Shown here piece by piece: positions 1-6,981 of a stretch of DNA of 10,617 nt. How positions within the stretch are numbered: the stretch's first letter is position 1; every line of letters begins with the position of its first letter. The position numbers and the translations under genes are program-made. Origin of the DNA: Alphaproteobacteria bacterium (lineage in GTDB: Bacteria; Pseudomonadota; Alphaproteobacteria; Micavibrionales; CSBR16-224); NCBI GenBank assembly GCA_007116755.1, contig SKHU01000143.1:1-10617 (forward strand). Reading direction: 5' to 3'. A model generated the notes under the pieces. It was not told where the DNA came from. It searched no databases and saw nothing but the letters and a program-made list of their open reading frames with translations.

Positions 1-1
1 C

Positions 2-19
2 CATGGGGAGCAATCCTTT
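2..19 (-). promoter_or_regulatory. Possible ribosome binding site and start codon of a gene leaving the left edge
   Basis: On the minus strand an AAAGGA motif (14-19) lies 9 nt before an ATG (4-2). This would be the first codon of a gene continuing beyond the window, in the same direction as the ankyrin gene that stops at 87. Only one codon is visible, so nothing can be said about a product. The rest of 1-86 shows no gene and no clear terminator. The call rests on spacing alone. Confidence 0.25.
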
Positions 20-86
20 CAATATTGTATTTATGAAATTTGGAAATGACTATAGCACGCCGCCGGAGAAAAGCAAGGGCAAGCGG

Positions 87-827
87 TCAGCGCCGCAGAT
101 AGTTGCGCAAAGCGGTATGGCGCAGACGGCGGCTGTCATGCTGCTGCTGTTTTTGTTTTCCTTGCGCCTGAGCAAATTCTGCACGGGCTTTTTTACGCTC
201 TTCCTGCCCTGTTTTCGCAATGCGCCCTTTCTTGAAATCAACCAGCATCGTGTAGCCGTCCAGCATATCGAACTGCGTGCCCAGTTGAAAAGCATCGCGA
301 CCGCTATCATCGCAAAGCGACAGGTCGGGGTCGTATTTCAGCAATACGGCCAACGCCTCGGTACGTCCGCTTAATACGGCTGTCATGACGGCAGTATTGC
401 CGCATCCGTTCTGATGGTTGACGTCATATTGCGTCATGTATTTGAGCAAAAGGTCACAACATTCCGCGTGATCGTTATGTGCGGTATGGATCAATGCTGT
501 TGATCCGCCGGCATTCAGATGATCGGGGTCGGCCTTATATTGCAGCAACAGCTTAACAATACCCGCTTCCCCCGAACGCGCAGCGTAAAACAGAGGCGTG
601 TCGCCGTTCTTGTCGCCGATATTGGGGTCGGCGCGGCGTTTGAGAAGATCGGCGGCCATGGCATCGTCACGGTTCTTTACCGCAAGATGCAGTGCCGTTC
701 GTCCGTCCTCGTCCTGGGCATTGATTGCTGCACCGTTGTGCAACGCTTTGACAACGGCTTTCCGGTCTCCGGCAGCAACCGCATCGCGCAAATATTGATT
801 GGAATCTGTAATAGTCTGCTCTGTCAT
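87..827 (-). CDS. Ankyrin-repeat protein with a basic, Gln-rich C-terminal tail
   Basis: This 246-residue protein is built almost entirely of ankyrin repeats. About five or six units run from residue 12 to about 200, with typical turns such as DGRTALH (41-47), NGDTPLFYAA (74-83) and GNTAVM, followed by helices such as IVKLLLQYKADP. Ankyrin repeats mediate protein-protein binding; the partner cannot be read from the sequence. There is no signal peptide and no membrane segment, so it is probably cytoplasmic unless exported by a dedicated system. The last 45 or so residues are not ankyrin: they are charged, rich in Lys, Gln and Arg, and end in RHTALRNYLRR, a motif that recurs at the C-terminus of the protein at 9205-9642. 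The start at 827 is supported by a sigma-70 promoter immediately upstream and a weak GGAAAAG ribosome site. It stands alone on its strand. It lacks the C-terminal domain shared by the two ankyrin proteins at 5570-6947. Confidence 0.9.
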   Translation of the reverse strand: MTEQTITDSNQYLRDAVAAGDRKAVVKALHNGAAINAQDEDGRTALHLAVKNRDDAMAADLLKRRADPNIGDKNGDTPLFYAARSGEAGIVKLLLQYKADPDHLNAGGSTALIHTAHNDHAECCDLLLKYMTQYDVNHQNGCGNTAVMTAVLSGRTEALAVLLKYDPDLSLCDDSGRDAFQLGTQFDMLDGYTMLVDFKKGRIAKTGQEERKKARAEFAQAQGKQKQQQHDSRRLRHTALRNYLRR

Positions 828-849
828 GATCTTTTCCGTTTTCGGTCAC

Positions 850-878
850 ATTATATTACATAATATAAAATCCGTCAA
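850..878 (-). promoter_or_regulatory. Sigma-70 promoter of the ankyrin gene at 87-827
   Basis: Read on the minus strand, a -35 box TTGACG (878-873) is followed by a 17-nt spacer and a perfect -10 box TATAAT (855-850). Transcription would begin near 843, leaving a leader of about 16 nt before the ATG at 827. It is one of the best promoter matches in the window. Confidence 0.8.
851..868. repeat. Perfect AT-only palindrome over the -10 box, operator candidate
   Basis: TTATATTA (851-858) and TAATATAA (861-868) are perfect 8-bp inverted repeats separated by 2 bp. The palindrome covers most of the -10 box and half the spacer of the promoter reading toward the ankyrin gene at 87-827. A regulator bound here would block RNA polymerase. 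AT-only palindromes also arise by chance in AT-rich promoters, so the operator role is inferred. Confidence 0.45.
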
Positions 879-951
879 TCGGTTATACATAAATGATTAA
901 AAACTTAAAAAAAACGTCGCAGGCAGATGACATCGAGAAAAGCCTATGTTA

Positions 952-966
952 GTCTTTGATAAAGAC
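952..966. repeat. Inverted repeat upstream of the small acidic gene
   Basis: GTCTTT (952-957) and AAAGAC (961-966) form a perfect inverted repeat around GAT. It is followed by a shorter symmetric element, GGTC-TT-GACC, at 971-980. Both lie within 65 bp of the start at 1015 and could be an operator or a short hairpin in the leader. No convincing sigma-70 promoter is visible for that gene, so the link is positional only. Confidence 0.35.
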
Positions 967-1014
967 AGGGGGTCTTGACCGAATAACGTTTTGACTGAAA
1001 AGGATTGAAGGATA

Positions 1015-1242
1015 ATGGCAACAACAACTTATACGGATCTGGCCGTCAAATTGCTGCGCGATGCTGCCGGATTTTTCCGCAATGTCGGCGAGCAGAACGA
1101 GCCTTTAAAAGAGCAGATGAATGACAACGCCGATGTTTACGAGCAGGTTGCTGATCTGCTGGAGCAGGATCCGACCGGTACGCTTGAACTGGAAGAAGGT
1201 CTGGATGATGAAGACGGCTCGGCGGGCGTGACACCTGCCTGA
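1015..1242 (+). CDS. Small acidic protein of unknown function
   Basis: This 75-residue protein is not recognised. The N-terminal 50 residues look helical and amphipathic (LAVKLLRDAAGFFRNVG, then a long EQMNDNADVYEQVADLLEQ stretch). The C-terminal third is strongly acidic (ELEEGLDDEDGSA). There is no signal peptide, no cysteine and no membrane segment, which suggests a soluble cytoplasmic protein. The start is supported by AAGGA motifs at 1000-1004 and 1008-1012, the first at better spacing. The gene ends just before a strong bidirectional terminator shared with alaS, so it appears to be a single-gene transcript. It may be a small adaptor or structural protein, but nothing here shows a function. 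Coding status is supported by the ribosome site, the flanking terminator and the coherent composition. Confidence 0.7.
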   Translation: MATTTYTDLAVKLLRDAAGFFRNVGEQNEPLKEQMNDNADVYEQVADLLEQDPTGTLELEEGLDDEDGSAGVTPA

Positions 1243-1264
1243 TTTCAAGGGTAATTTCGAAATA

Positions 1265-1299
1265 AAAAAAGCCGCGCGCTGTTAAGCCGCGGCTTTTTT
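1265..1299. terminator. Bidirectional intrinsic terminator between the small acidic gene and alaS
   Basis: A GCCGCG arm (1271-1276) pairs with CGCGGC (1288-1293) across an 11-nt loop. It is flanked by A6 on the left and T6 on the right, so the stem extends and either strand yields a U-tract. It lies between the stop codons of two convergent genes (1242 and 1311) and would serve both. Confidence 0.9.
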
Positions 1300-1310
1300 C
1301 TGTTGAGGGG

Positions 1311-3989
1311 TTATCCGGCCAGCGCGGTTTCGATGGCAGTGATGGCATCATTGGCTTTTGCGCCTTCCGGCCCGCCGGCCTGTGCCATATCGGGACGGCC
1401 GCCGCCGCCCTTGCCGCCGACGGCTTCCGCGCCGATGCGCACGAGATCGACCGCACTTTTTTGTGCGGAGAGATCGTCCGTTACCCCGACAACAAGCGAG
1501 GCGCGCCCCTCATTGACGGCCACCAGTGCAATCACGGCGGAGCCGAGCTGTTTTTTCAATTCATCGGCCATCGGTTTCAGCTCTTTGGGCGGAATATCGT
1601 GCAAAACGCGTGCGGCAAAAGGAATGCCGTTGATGTTTTTCGTGGCCGATTGCGCCGCGCCGTCTGTATCGCCGCCGCTGCCGGCAGTGGCCAGTTTCTT
1701 GCGCAGATCGGACACTTCGCGCTCCAGTTTTTTGCGTTCCGACAACAGCGCCTCAATACGGGCGGGGACTTCTGCCGCTGCGGATTTCAATGTTTGCGCC
1801 GCCTGTTTCAAAGCTGCTTCCTGCTGTGACAGATAGGCAAGCGCGCCGCGCCCCGTCACCGCTTCAATCCGGCGTACGCCGGAGGAAACTGCGCTTTCCG
1901 CAACGATTTTCAAAAGGCCGATATCGCCGGTGCGCCGCACATGCGTCCCGCCGCACAGCTCCATGGAATAGGGCTTGACCGGATCGTCGGGATTGTCGCC
2001 GCCCATGGCCAGAACGCGCACCTCGTCGTCGTATTTTTCGCCGAACATGGCAATCGCGCCCGCAGCGCGGGCTTCGTCAACCGGCATCAGCCGTGTTGTG
2101 ACAGCGCTGTTGGCACGGATGCGGTCATTGACTTCCTCTTCAATCACCGCAATCTGTTCCGGCGTCAGCGCAACGGGCTGGCTGATATCAAAACGCAGCC
2201 GCTGATCATCCACCAGCGAGCCTTTCTGTGCGACATGCCCGCCCAGATGACGGCGCAGCGCGGCATGCAACAAATGCGTTGCCGAATGGTTGGCGCGAAT
2301 GTCGCTGCGGCGCTCGGCATCGATTTTTAAAACGGCGGTATCATGCGGTTTGATGCTGCCGCTTTTGACAACGGCGCTGTGCGCATGAATCGCACCGAGT
2401 TTTTTCTGCGTATCACTGACGGAGAGCGAAGCGCCAGCCGTTGTGACAATTGTTCCCGTATCCCCGACCTGGCCTCCGGATTCGGCGTAAAACGGCGTCT
2501 GGTTGACAATTACCAGTACCTTCTGTCCGGTTTCGGCCTTGTCGATACGCTTGCCGGTTTCGGCATCCACCAGCGCCAGTATCTGTGCTTCGGCCTCGTC
2601 GCAATCATAGCCGAGGAATTCTGTTGCGCCCAACTCTTCGCGCAGCTCAAACCAGAGCTCCTCGGTCGCGGCTTCGCCTGAGCCTTTCCATGCCTTGCGT
2701 GCAGCCGCGCGCTGTTTTTCCATCGCGGCATCAAACCCGTCCGTATCCACTTGACGGTTTTGTTCGCGGCGCAGTACGTCTTCGGTCAAATCCAGCGGAA
2801 ATCCGAATGTGTCGTAAAGCTTAAACGCGACATCGCCGGGTAGGGGCGCACCGTCTTCCAGCTTTTCGGTTTCGGCTTCCAGCAGCGTCAGCCCCTTGTC
2901 CAGCGTCTGTTTGAAACGCTCTTCTTCAAGGCGCAGCGTTTCCGTGACCAGCGCCTGCGCCTCTTTCAATTCGGGATAGGTATCGCCCATTTCGGAGACG
3001 AGCGTCGGCACCAAGCGGTGCAGCAGCGGGTCGGATGTGCCGAGAAGATGCGCATGGCGCATACCGCGGCGCATGATACGACGCAGGACGTAGCCGCGCC
3101 CTTCATTGGAGGGCAGCACGCCTTCCGCAACCAGAAACGCGGCGGCGCGCAGATGGTCGGCAATAACGCGGTGGGAAACCGCATGTTCGCCGTCCACAGG
3201 ATGTTTGCTGATTTCCGCCGAGTTGTTGATGATATTGCGGAACAGATCAGTGTGATAATTGTCGTGCGTGCCTTGCAGAACGGCCGTCATGCGCTCCAGC
3301 CCCATGCCGGTATCGATCGACGGATTTGGCAGATCGGCGCGTTCGTCCGGCGTCAACTGGTCGTATTGCATAAAGACCAGATTCCAGATTTCCACAAAAC
3401 GGTCGCCGTCTTCCTCCGGCGTTCCGGGCGGGCCGCCGAAAAGATGATCGCCGTGATCGTAGAAAATCTCCGTGCACGGGCCGCAAGGTCCCGTATCGCC
3501 TGCCGCCCAAAAATTGTCCTTTGTGGCAATACGGATGATTTTGTCATCGGAAAATCCGGCGATTTTTTTCCACAAGTCAAACGCCTCGTCATCCGTATGA
3601 TAAACAGTGACGGTCAGGCGGTCTTTCGGCAGGCCGAATTCCTTATGCACAAGATTCCATGCATGTTCAATTGCGCCCTCTTTGAAATAATCACCAAAGG
3701 AGAAATTGCCCAGCATTTCAAAAAACGTATGGTGGCGCGACGTATAGCCGACATTTTCAAGATCATTGTGCTTGCCGCCCGCCCGCAGGCATTTCTGCGC
3801 CGTTGTTGCAGTCGCATAGGCGCGTTTGTCCTGCCCCGTAAAGACGTTTTTGAACTGCACCATTCCGGCGGAGGTAAACATCAGCGTCGGATCGTTGCGC
3901 GGAATCAAAGGGCTGGACGGCACAATCTCGTGCCCCGCCTTTTGAAAATAATCCAGAAAATGTTTGCGAATATCGTTCGTCGTTTTCAT
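1311..3989 (-). CDS. alaS: Alanyl-tRNA synthetase
   Basis: This cytoplasmic class II synthetase charges tRNA-Ala and hydrolyses mischarged Ser- and Gly-tRNA-Ala. The 892-residue product is close to the usual 870-900. The N-terminal catalytic part contains FTSAGMVQFKNVFTGQ and the RGYVLRRIMRRGMRHAH segment. The editing domain carries its metal ligands: HSATH at residues 568-572, and CGGTH with Cys679 and His683. A coiled-coil stretch follows (residues ~735-775), then the C-Ala domain with the conserved GGGGRPDMAQAGG near the end. All hallmark residues are present, so the enzyme should be active. The reading frame is open for 24 more codons upstream, but the ATG at 3989 is preferred: MKTTNDIRKHFLDYF is the family's normal N-terminus, GGCAGG lies just upstream, and the promoter falls inside the longer frame. 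It is convergent with the small acidic gene and divergent from the serpin gene. Confidence 0.98.
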   Translation of the reverse strand: MKTTNDIRKHFLDYFQKAGHEIVPSSPLIPRNDPTLMFTSAGMVQFKNVFTGQDKRAYATATTAQKCLRAGGKHNDLENVGYTSRHHTFFEMLGNFSFGDYFKEGAIEHAWNLVHKEFGLPKDRLTVTVYHTDDEAFDLWKKIAGFSDDKIIRIATKDNFWAAGDTGPCGPCTEIFYDHGDHLFGGPPGTPEEDGDRFVEIWNLVFMQYDQLTPDERADLPNPSIDTGMGLERMTAVLQGTHDNYHTDLFRNIINNSAEISKHPVDGEHAVSHRVIADHLRAAAFLVAEGVLPSNEGRGYVLRRIMRRGMRHAHLLGTSDPLLHRLVPTLVSEMGDTYPELKEAQALVTETLRLEEERFKQTLDKGLTLLEAETEKLEDGAPLPGDVAFKLYDTFGFPLDLTEDVLRREQNRQVDTDGFDAAMEKQRAAARKAWKGSGEAATEELWFELREELGATEFLGYDCDEAEAQILALVDAETGKRIDKAETGQKVLVIVNQTPFYAESGGQVGDTGTIVTTAGASLSVSDTQKKLGAIHAHSAVVKSGSIKPHDTAVLKIDAERRSDIRANHSATHLLHAALRRHLGGHVAQKGSLVDDQRLRFDISQPVALTPEQIAVIEEEVNDRIRANSAVTTRLMPVDEARAAGAIAMFGEKYDDEVRVLAMGGDNPDDPVKPYSMELCGGTHVRRTGDIGLLKIVAESAVSSGVRRIEAVTGRGALAYLSQQEAALKQAAQTLKSAAAEVPARIEALLSERKKLEREVSDLRKKLATAGSGGDTDGAAQSATKNINGIPFAARVLHDIPPKELKPMADELKKQLGSAVIALVAVNEGRASLVVGVTDDLSAQKSAVDLVRIGAEAVGGKGGGGRPDMAQAGGPEGAKANDAITAIETALAG

Positions 3990-4033
3990 TATACCTGCCC
4001 ATCTCTGTCTTGGAATTCTCTTAAACAATAGGG

Positions 4034-4061
4034 AATATAGCATAGTTGCCCCGATCGGCAA
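4034..4061 (-). promoter_or_regulatory. Probable alaS promoter
   Basis: On the minus strand TTGCCG (4061-4056) and TATATT (4039-4034) are separated by 16 nt. Transcription would start near 4027, giving a leader of about 40 nt before the ATG at 3989. It lies back to back with the serpin promoter region. Confidence 0.55.
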
Positions 4062-4068
4062 GAGCGTA

Positions 4069-4095
4069 TTGACTTGTATTCCGTAAACATGTTAT
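4069..4095 (+). promoter_or_regulatory. Weak candidate promoter for the serpin gene
   Basis: TTGACT (4069-4074) is a good -35 box, but the best -10 match, TGTTAT (4090-4095), has a short 15-nt spacer. A transcript would start near 4102, right at the hairpin that includes the ribosome site. The gene has no other visible promoter in the gap to alaS, so this is the best available candidate. Confidence 0.35.
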
Positions 4096-4103
4096 CGGTA
4101 ACA

Positions 4104-4122
4104 CCTCAAAATAATCTTGAGG
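4104..4122 (+). promoter_or_regulatory. Hairpin that can sequester the serpin ribosome binding site
   Basis: CCTCAA (4104-4109) is a perfect complement of TTGAGG (4117-4122) across a 7-nt loop. The second arm is the Shine-Dalgarno sequence (TGAGGA, 4118-4123) for the ATG at 4134. In the mRNA this 6-bp stem would hide the ribosome site, giving possible temperature- or factor-dependent translation. The stem is short, so the effect is inferred. Confidence 0.4.
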
Positions 4123-4133
4123 ATGCAGCCGTT

Positions 4134-5507
4134 ATGGGGAAATTTGTCAGGAGTTTGGCGTTTTGCGCCGTTTTGAGTATTTTTTTTATTTTTCATTTTT
4201 ATCCACAGGAGGGTACAGCCATGCCACGCGACGGACAAACCGGACATCAACAGCAGCAGGCCGGAAAAAACTTCAAGCCTGAAGTCAACACCATGAACAA
4301 ATTAACGCTTGTCTTTGCAAAAGCAGCAGCAAAGCATCAGGACGACAAAACCGACAATCTTGTCCTGTCGCCCTATAACGCGGCGACGGCTTTGTCGATG
4401 CTGTCGAAAGCAGCCGGCGGCCAGACAAAAGAAGAGCTGGCACAGACGCTGTTTGGCACGGATGCAGCCGCAATGGATGCGGAAATCGGAAAACTGGTCG
4501 ATCTGAACACGGAAATTCTGGCGGCCAACAAAGACCGTGTGACATTAAAAACCGCCAACGGTATCTGGACAAATGATGAAATTCTGACCCTGAACCCCGA
4601 TTACGCCAAAGAGCTGAAACAGCTTTTCGGTGCGGAAGTCAGCGGCGAGCGTTTCTCCGATCCGACCGTTCCGGCAAAAATCAACCAATGGGCATCCGAC
4701 AACACCAACGGGTTGATTGACAATATCGTTGATAAACTGACGCGGGACGATTACGCGATTCTTGCCTCGGCGCTGTATTTCAAAGGCGACTGGACCAAAA
4801 AATTCGATAAAGAGCTGACGGAAGATCGCAAATTCGTAACGGATGACGGCAATGCGGTTGCCACGCCGACCATGCATCAGGAATTTTCGGAAAAAGGCGA
4901 CATCACCTATCAGGACGGCGGCGATTACGAAGCTGTTGCGATGACTTACGGCGAGCGCGACTTTAAAGAAGGCAAAGAGCCGAGCATGCGCCTTGTCCTG
5001 TTGCGTCCGAAAGACGAAAACGTTGCCGCGCGCGACTGGCTTTCCGCGCAGGCCGATGGAAATGTTCCGGCCTGGACGGATCCGTCCCTGTTCGAGCGTG
5101 TTGTCGGCAGCGTCGAATTGCCGCATATGGACATCAAACAGAAACACGATCTGATTCCCGTTCTGCAGGAAATGGGCATACGTGAAGTGTTTGACGAGGA
5201 ACGCGCCGATCTGCGCCGCATGATTACGGAGCAAGGCGAACAACTCGCCGTTAACAAAGTGACACATGATGTCGTGTTCAAAACCGATGAAACGGGCAGC
5301 GAAGCTGCCGCCGTGACAACAATCGGCGTCATCCGCGCAACATCGATCCAGCTGCCGCCAAAACGAATCGACATCAAACTCGACCGTTCCTTCGTTTTTG
5401 CCCTGCAGGACATCAAAACCGGCACGGTTCTGTTCGCAGGCGCGGTCAACAAGCCGAATGCGGATATGAAAGCAAAAAGCAAAAAACCGCAGCCGCCCAA
5501 ACTTTAA
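4134..5507 (+). CDS. Secreted serpin (I4 family serine protease inhibitor)
   Basis: Serpins trap a target protease by presenting a bait loop that inserts into the central sheet after cleavage. This 457-residue protein has a signal peptide (MGKFVR, then a hydrophobic stretch to about residue 23 and a possible cleavage after EGTA), so the inhibitor acts in the periplasm or outside the cell. Serpin landmarks follow in order: NLVLSPYNAATALSML, GGQTKEELAQTLFG, NGIWTND, NQWASDNTNGLI, ALYFKGDWTKKFD, the hinge ETGSEAAAVT (residues 386-395), and the C-terminal strands RSFVFALQD and GTVLFAGAVNKP. Small residues at P12-P9 and Gly at P15 indicate an inhibitory serpin, not a storage-type one. The bait site is probably around I400-R401-A402-T403; loop length makes the exact P1 uncertain (Arg401 or Ala402). 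A 17-residue Lys/Pro-rich tail follows the core. The ATG at 4134 is chosen over upstream alternatives because it starts the signal peptide and follows TGAGGA. Serpins are sporadic in bacteria, which suggests transfer. Confidence 0.93.
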   Translation: MGKFVRSLAFCAVLSIFFIFHFYPQEGTAMPRDGQTGHQQQQAGKNFKPEVNTMNKLTLVFAKAAAKHQDDKTDNLVLSPYNAATALSMLSKAAGGQTKEELAQTLFGTDAAAMDAEIGKLVDLNTEILAANKDRVTLKTANGIWTNDEILTLNPDYAKELKQLFGAEVSGERFSDPTVPAKINQWASDNTNGLIDNIVDKLTRDDYAILASALYFKGDWTKKFDKELTEDRKFVTDDGNAVATPTMHQEFSEKGDITYQDGGDYEAVAMTYGERDFKEGKEPSMRLVLLRPKDENVAARDWLSAQADGNVPAWTDPSLFERVVGSVELPHMDIKQKHDLIPVLQEMGIREVFDEERADLRRMITEQGEQLAVNKVTHDVVFKTDETGSEAAAVTTIGVIRATSIQLPPKRIDIKLDRSFVFALQDIKTGTVLFAGAVNKPNADMKAKSKKPQPPKL

Positions 5508-5533
5508 AAATAAAAATAGGTTTTCTCTTAAAG

Positions 5534-5564
5534 GAGCCGTTGCAAATGCAGCGGCTCTTTTTTT
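5534..5564 (+). terminator. Intrinsic terminator of the serpin gene
   Basis: GAGCCG-T-TGC (5534-5543) pairs with GCA-G-CGGCTC (5548-5557) around an AAAT loop, with one T-G position inside the stem, followed by T7. It lies 26 bp after the serpin stop and just before the stop of the convergent ankyrin gene (5570). On the minus strand the tract after the stem is only CCTTTAAG, so termination of the ankyrin operon here would be weaker. Confidence 0.9.
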
Positions 5565-5569
5565 GATTT

Positions 5570-6253
5570 TTATTTGCGGCGGGGGATCTGGCGCAGTGAC
5601 CGCGTTCTGACGGGGCGTTGCAGCGCGGCATTGAAAAGGGACTCGTCAAGCTTGCCGCCGTGTTTTAGAAATTCCTCTTTGGCATCCTGCAAAAGCATAA
5701 AATCAATACCCTCATCGCAAAAAGGCGTTTCTGTGTGGCTTTGGGTTTTATTGGCCGTATCGCAGACAACGGTCATCAGCTTCATGGCGCGGAAATTGAA
5801 GCTGCGTGTGATTTCCAGATTGCCTTCAAGGCTGAAATGCTGGATTTTATCCTCTGCCGGTGCAGACCATTTTTGTGCACTCCGGATCATACCCGCAATA
5901 CGCGTGTGATTTTTTTCCAGAGCCATTTCATGCGCGTTGCGGCCTTTGTTATGTTCACGATTGGATAAATCAACTTCGTTTTTCAGCAAGACATCGACAA
6001 TTTTTTCATACCCCTGATAGGCTGCAGAGATCAGCGCTGTCCAGCCGTCCTTTTCAACGGGACGGTTTATGTCGGCACCTTGTGCAATCAGGAATTCGAC
6101 CAGTTCCAGATGTCCGTAATAAGCGGCCGCGACCAGAGGTGTCCAGTTTCCCGAACCGCAGTCATCCACGCTACCTCCGTGATCCAGCACATATTCTCTG
6201 ACAGCATTAAGGTTTCCTGTTTTACAGGCTTCGGTATAGGGGTTATCCGCCAT
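5570..6253 (-). CDS. Ankyrin-repeat protein with paralogue-shared C-terminal domain (second gene of operon)
   Basis: This is a 227-residue protein. Residues 4-125 hold about four ankyrin repeats (NWTPLVAAAYYGHLELVEFL at 36-55, DGWTALISAAYQGYEKIVDVLL at 69-90, then a weaker repeat). From Trp129 to the end it carries a domain I do not recognise, with landmarks KIQHFSLE, EITRSFNF, MKLMTVV, and then DAKEEFLKHGGKLDE. It ends in a basic tail, PRRK. The neighbouring protein at 6243-6947 has the same domain aligned without gaps. There is no signal peptide or membrane segment. The start at 6253 has GGAAGG (6265-6260) at 6 nt spacing, inside the end of the upstream gene. The 11-bp overlap with that gene's stop indicates translational coupling. 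The ankyrin part should bind a protein partner; the C-terminal domain may be the effector or dimer part, but its role is unknown. Confidence 0.9.
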   Translation of the reverse strand: MADNPYTEACKTGNLNAVREYVLDHGGSVDDCGSGNWTPLVAAAYYGHLELVEFLIAQGADINRPVEKDGWTALISAAYQGYEKIVDVLLKNEVDLSNREHNKGRNAHEMALEKNHTRIAGMIRSAQKWSAPAEDKIQHFSLEGNLEITRSFNFRAMKLMTVVCDTANKTQSHTETPFCDEGIDFMLLQDAKEEFLKHGGKLDESLFNAALQRPVRTRSLRQIPRRK

Positions 6254-6947
6254 GCTGCACCTTCCGGCGGGACAGGCTGCGCATACGCCGCCCGTGCATG
6301 GGGTCTTTCAGCGCGTCGTCCACGGCGCGTTCGTCAAGGCTTCCGCCGCGTTCCAGCAGCTCTTTTTTGGCCTCGGCCAGCAGATCCAGATCGACGGCGG
6401 GGTTGGAGAAATGCATTTCGCTGTGGCTGAGATTCTTGTGGTCGCGATCCTGTACAACCGTCATCACATTCATGGATTTGAAGTTAAAAATCCGCGTGAC
6501 CTCAAACAGCGGCTCCAGAACATAGTTCTGGATGCGGTGCTCTCCCAGTTTTTGCCATTTGAGGTTGTCATTGAGCAACAGGACAATATCCCGCTTCTCT
6601 TTTTCGTTTGCGAGCATCTCCGGCGTTTTCCCCCGTGTGGTGATCAGGGGATTGGCACCGTGATCCAGCAGATATTGCACAATTTCAAGCCGGTTTCCAT
6701 CAGCTGAGACAGCGCCAAAAAGCGGCGTCCATTTGTCGCCGGATTGTCTGTTGGGGTCTGCGCCGCAGTTTTCAATCAGGAAACGCACAATTTCTATGTG
6801 CCCTTTATACGCTGCCTTGATCAGCGGTGTCCATCCTTCGGTCACGTGATTGACAGGTGCGTTCTGTTTCAAAACAAGATCGCGCACGGCATCAAAATCA
6901 CCGCTTTCAACACTGTTAATCAGCTCATCGCCTAATTTTGATGACAT
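6243..6947 (-). CDS. Ankyrin-repeat protein with paralogue-shared C-terminal domain (first gene of operon)
   Basis: This is a 234-residue protein. Residues 5-126 contain about four ankyrin repeats (EGWTPLIKAAYKGHIEIVRFL at 37-57, DKWTPLFGAV at 71-80, LEIVQYLLDHGANP at 87-100, GKTPEMLANEKEKRDIVLLL at 106-125). The C-terminal domain starts at Trp131 (RIQNYVLE, EVTRIFNF, MNVMTVV, EAKKELLERGGSLDE) and ends in basic SRRK plus five residues. By hand count it shares about 43 of 99 positions with the domain in the 5570-6253 protein, with no gaps, so the two genes arose by duplication. The ankyrin halves are more divergent and need gaps, which fits different binding partners. The start at 6947 has AGGCGG (6959-6954) upstream and a promoter with a consensus -35 box. 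It is the first gene of a two-gene operon and is divergent from the DUF1467 gene. Confidence 0.9.
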   Translation of the reverse strand: MSSKLGDELINSVESGDFDAVRDLVLKQNAPVNHVTEGWTPLIKAAYKGHIEIVRFLIENCGADPNRQSGDKWTPLFGAVSADGNRLEIVQYLLDHGANPLITTRGKTPEMLANEKEKRDIVLLLNDNLKWQKLGEHRIQNYVLEPLFEVTRIFNFKSMNVMTVVQDRDHKNLSHSEMHFSNPAVDLDLLAEAKKELLERGGSLDERAVDDALKDPMHGRRMRSLSRRKVQHGG

Positions 6948-6981
6948 TTTCGTCCGCCTTTGCTACATCTGATGCGGAGCT

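Noticed and set aside
3..374. Plus-strand frame of 123 codons at the left edge
   Set aside because: Most of it is antisense to the ankyrin gene at 87-827, and it contains no recognisable sequence.
897..908. Possible CtrA site (two TTAA half-sites)
   Set aside because: The half-sites are 4 nt apart, whereas the CtrA consensus has 7 nt between them.
3018..4031. Long plus-strand open frame of 337 codons
   Set aside because: It lies antisense to the well-supported alaS gene. Its translation has no recognisable domain and is the usual by-product of codon bias on the opposite strand.
4134..4200. Lipoprotein signal in the serpin N-terminus (Cys after LAF)
   Set aside because: Phe just before the Cys does not fit a lipobox, and the Cys lies in the first half of the hydrophobic stretch. 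An ordinary signal peptide fits better.
4545..5267. Minus-strand open frame of 240 codons opposite the serpin gene
   Set aside because: The plus strand encodes a clear serpin across the whole stretch, and the antisense product resembles nothing and has no promoter or ribosome site that I can see.
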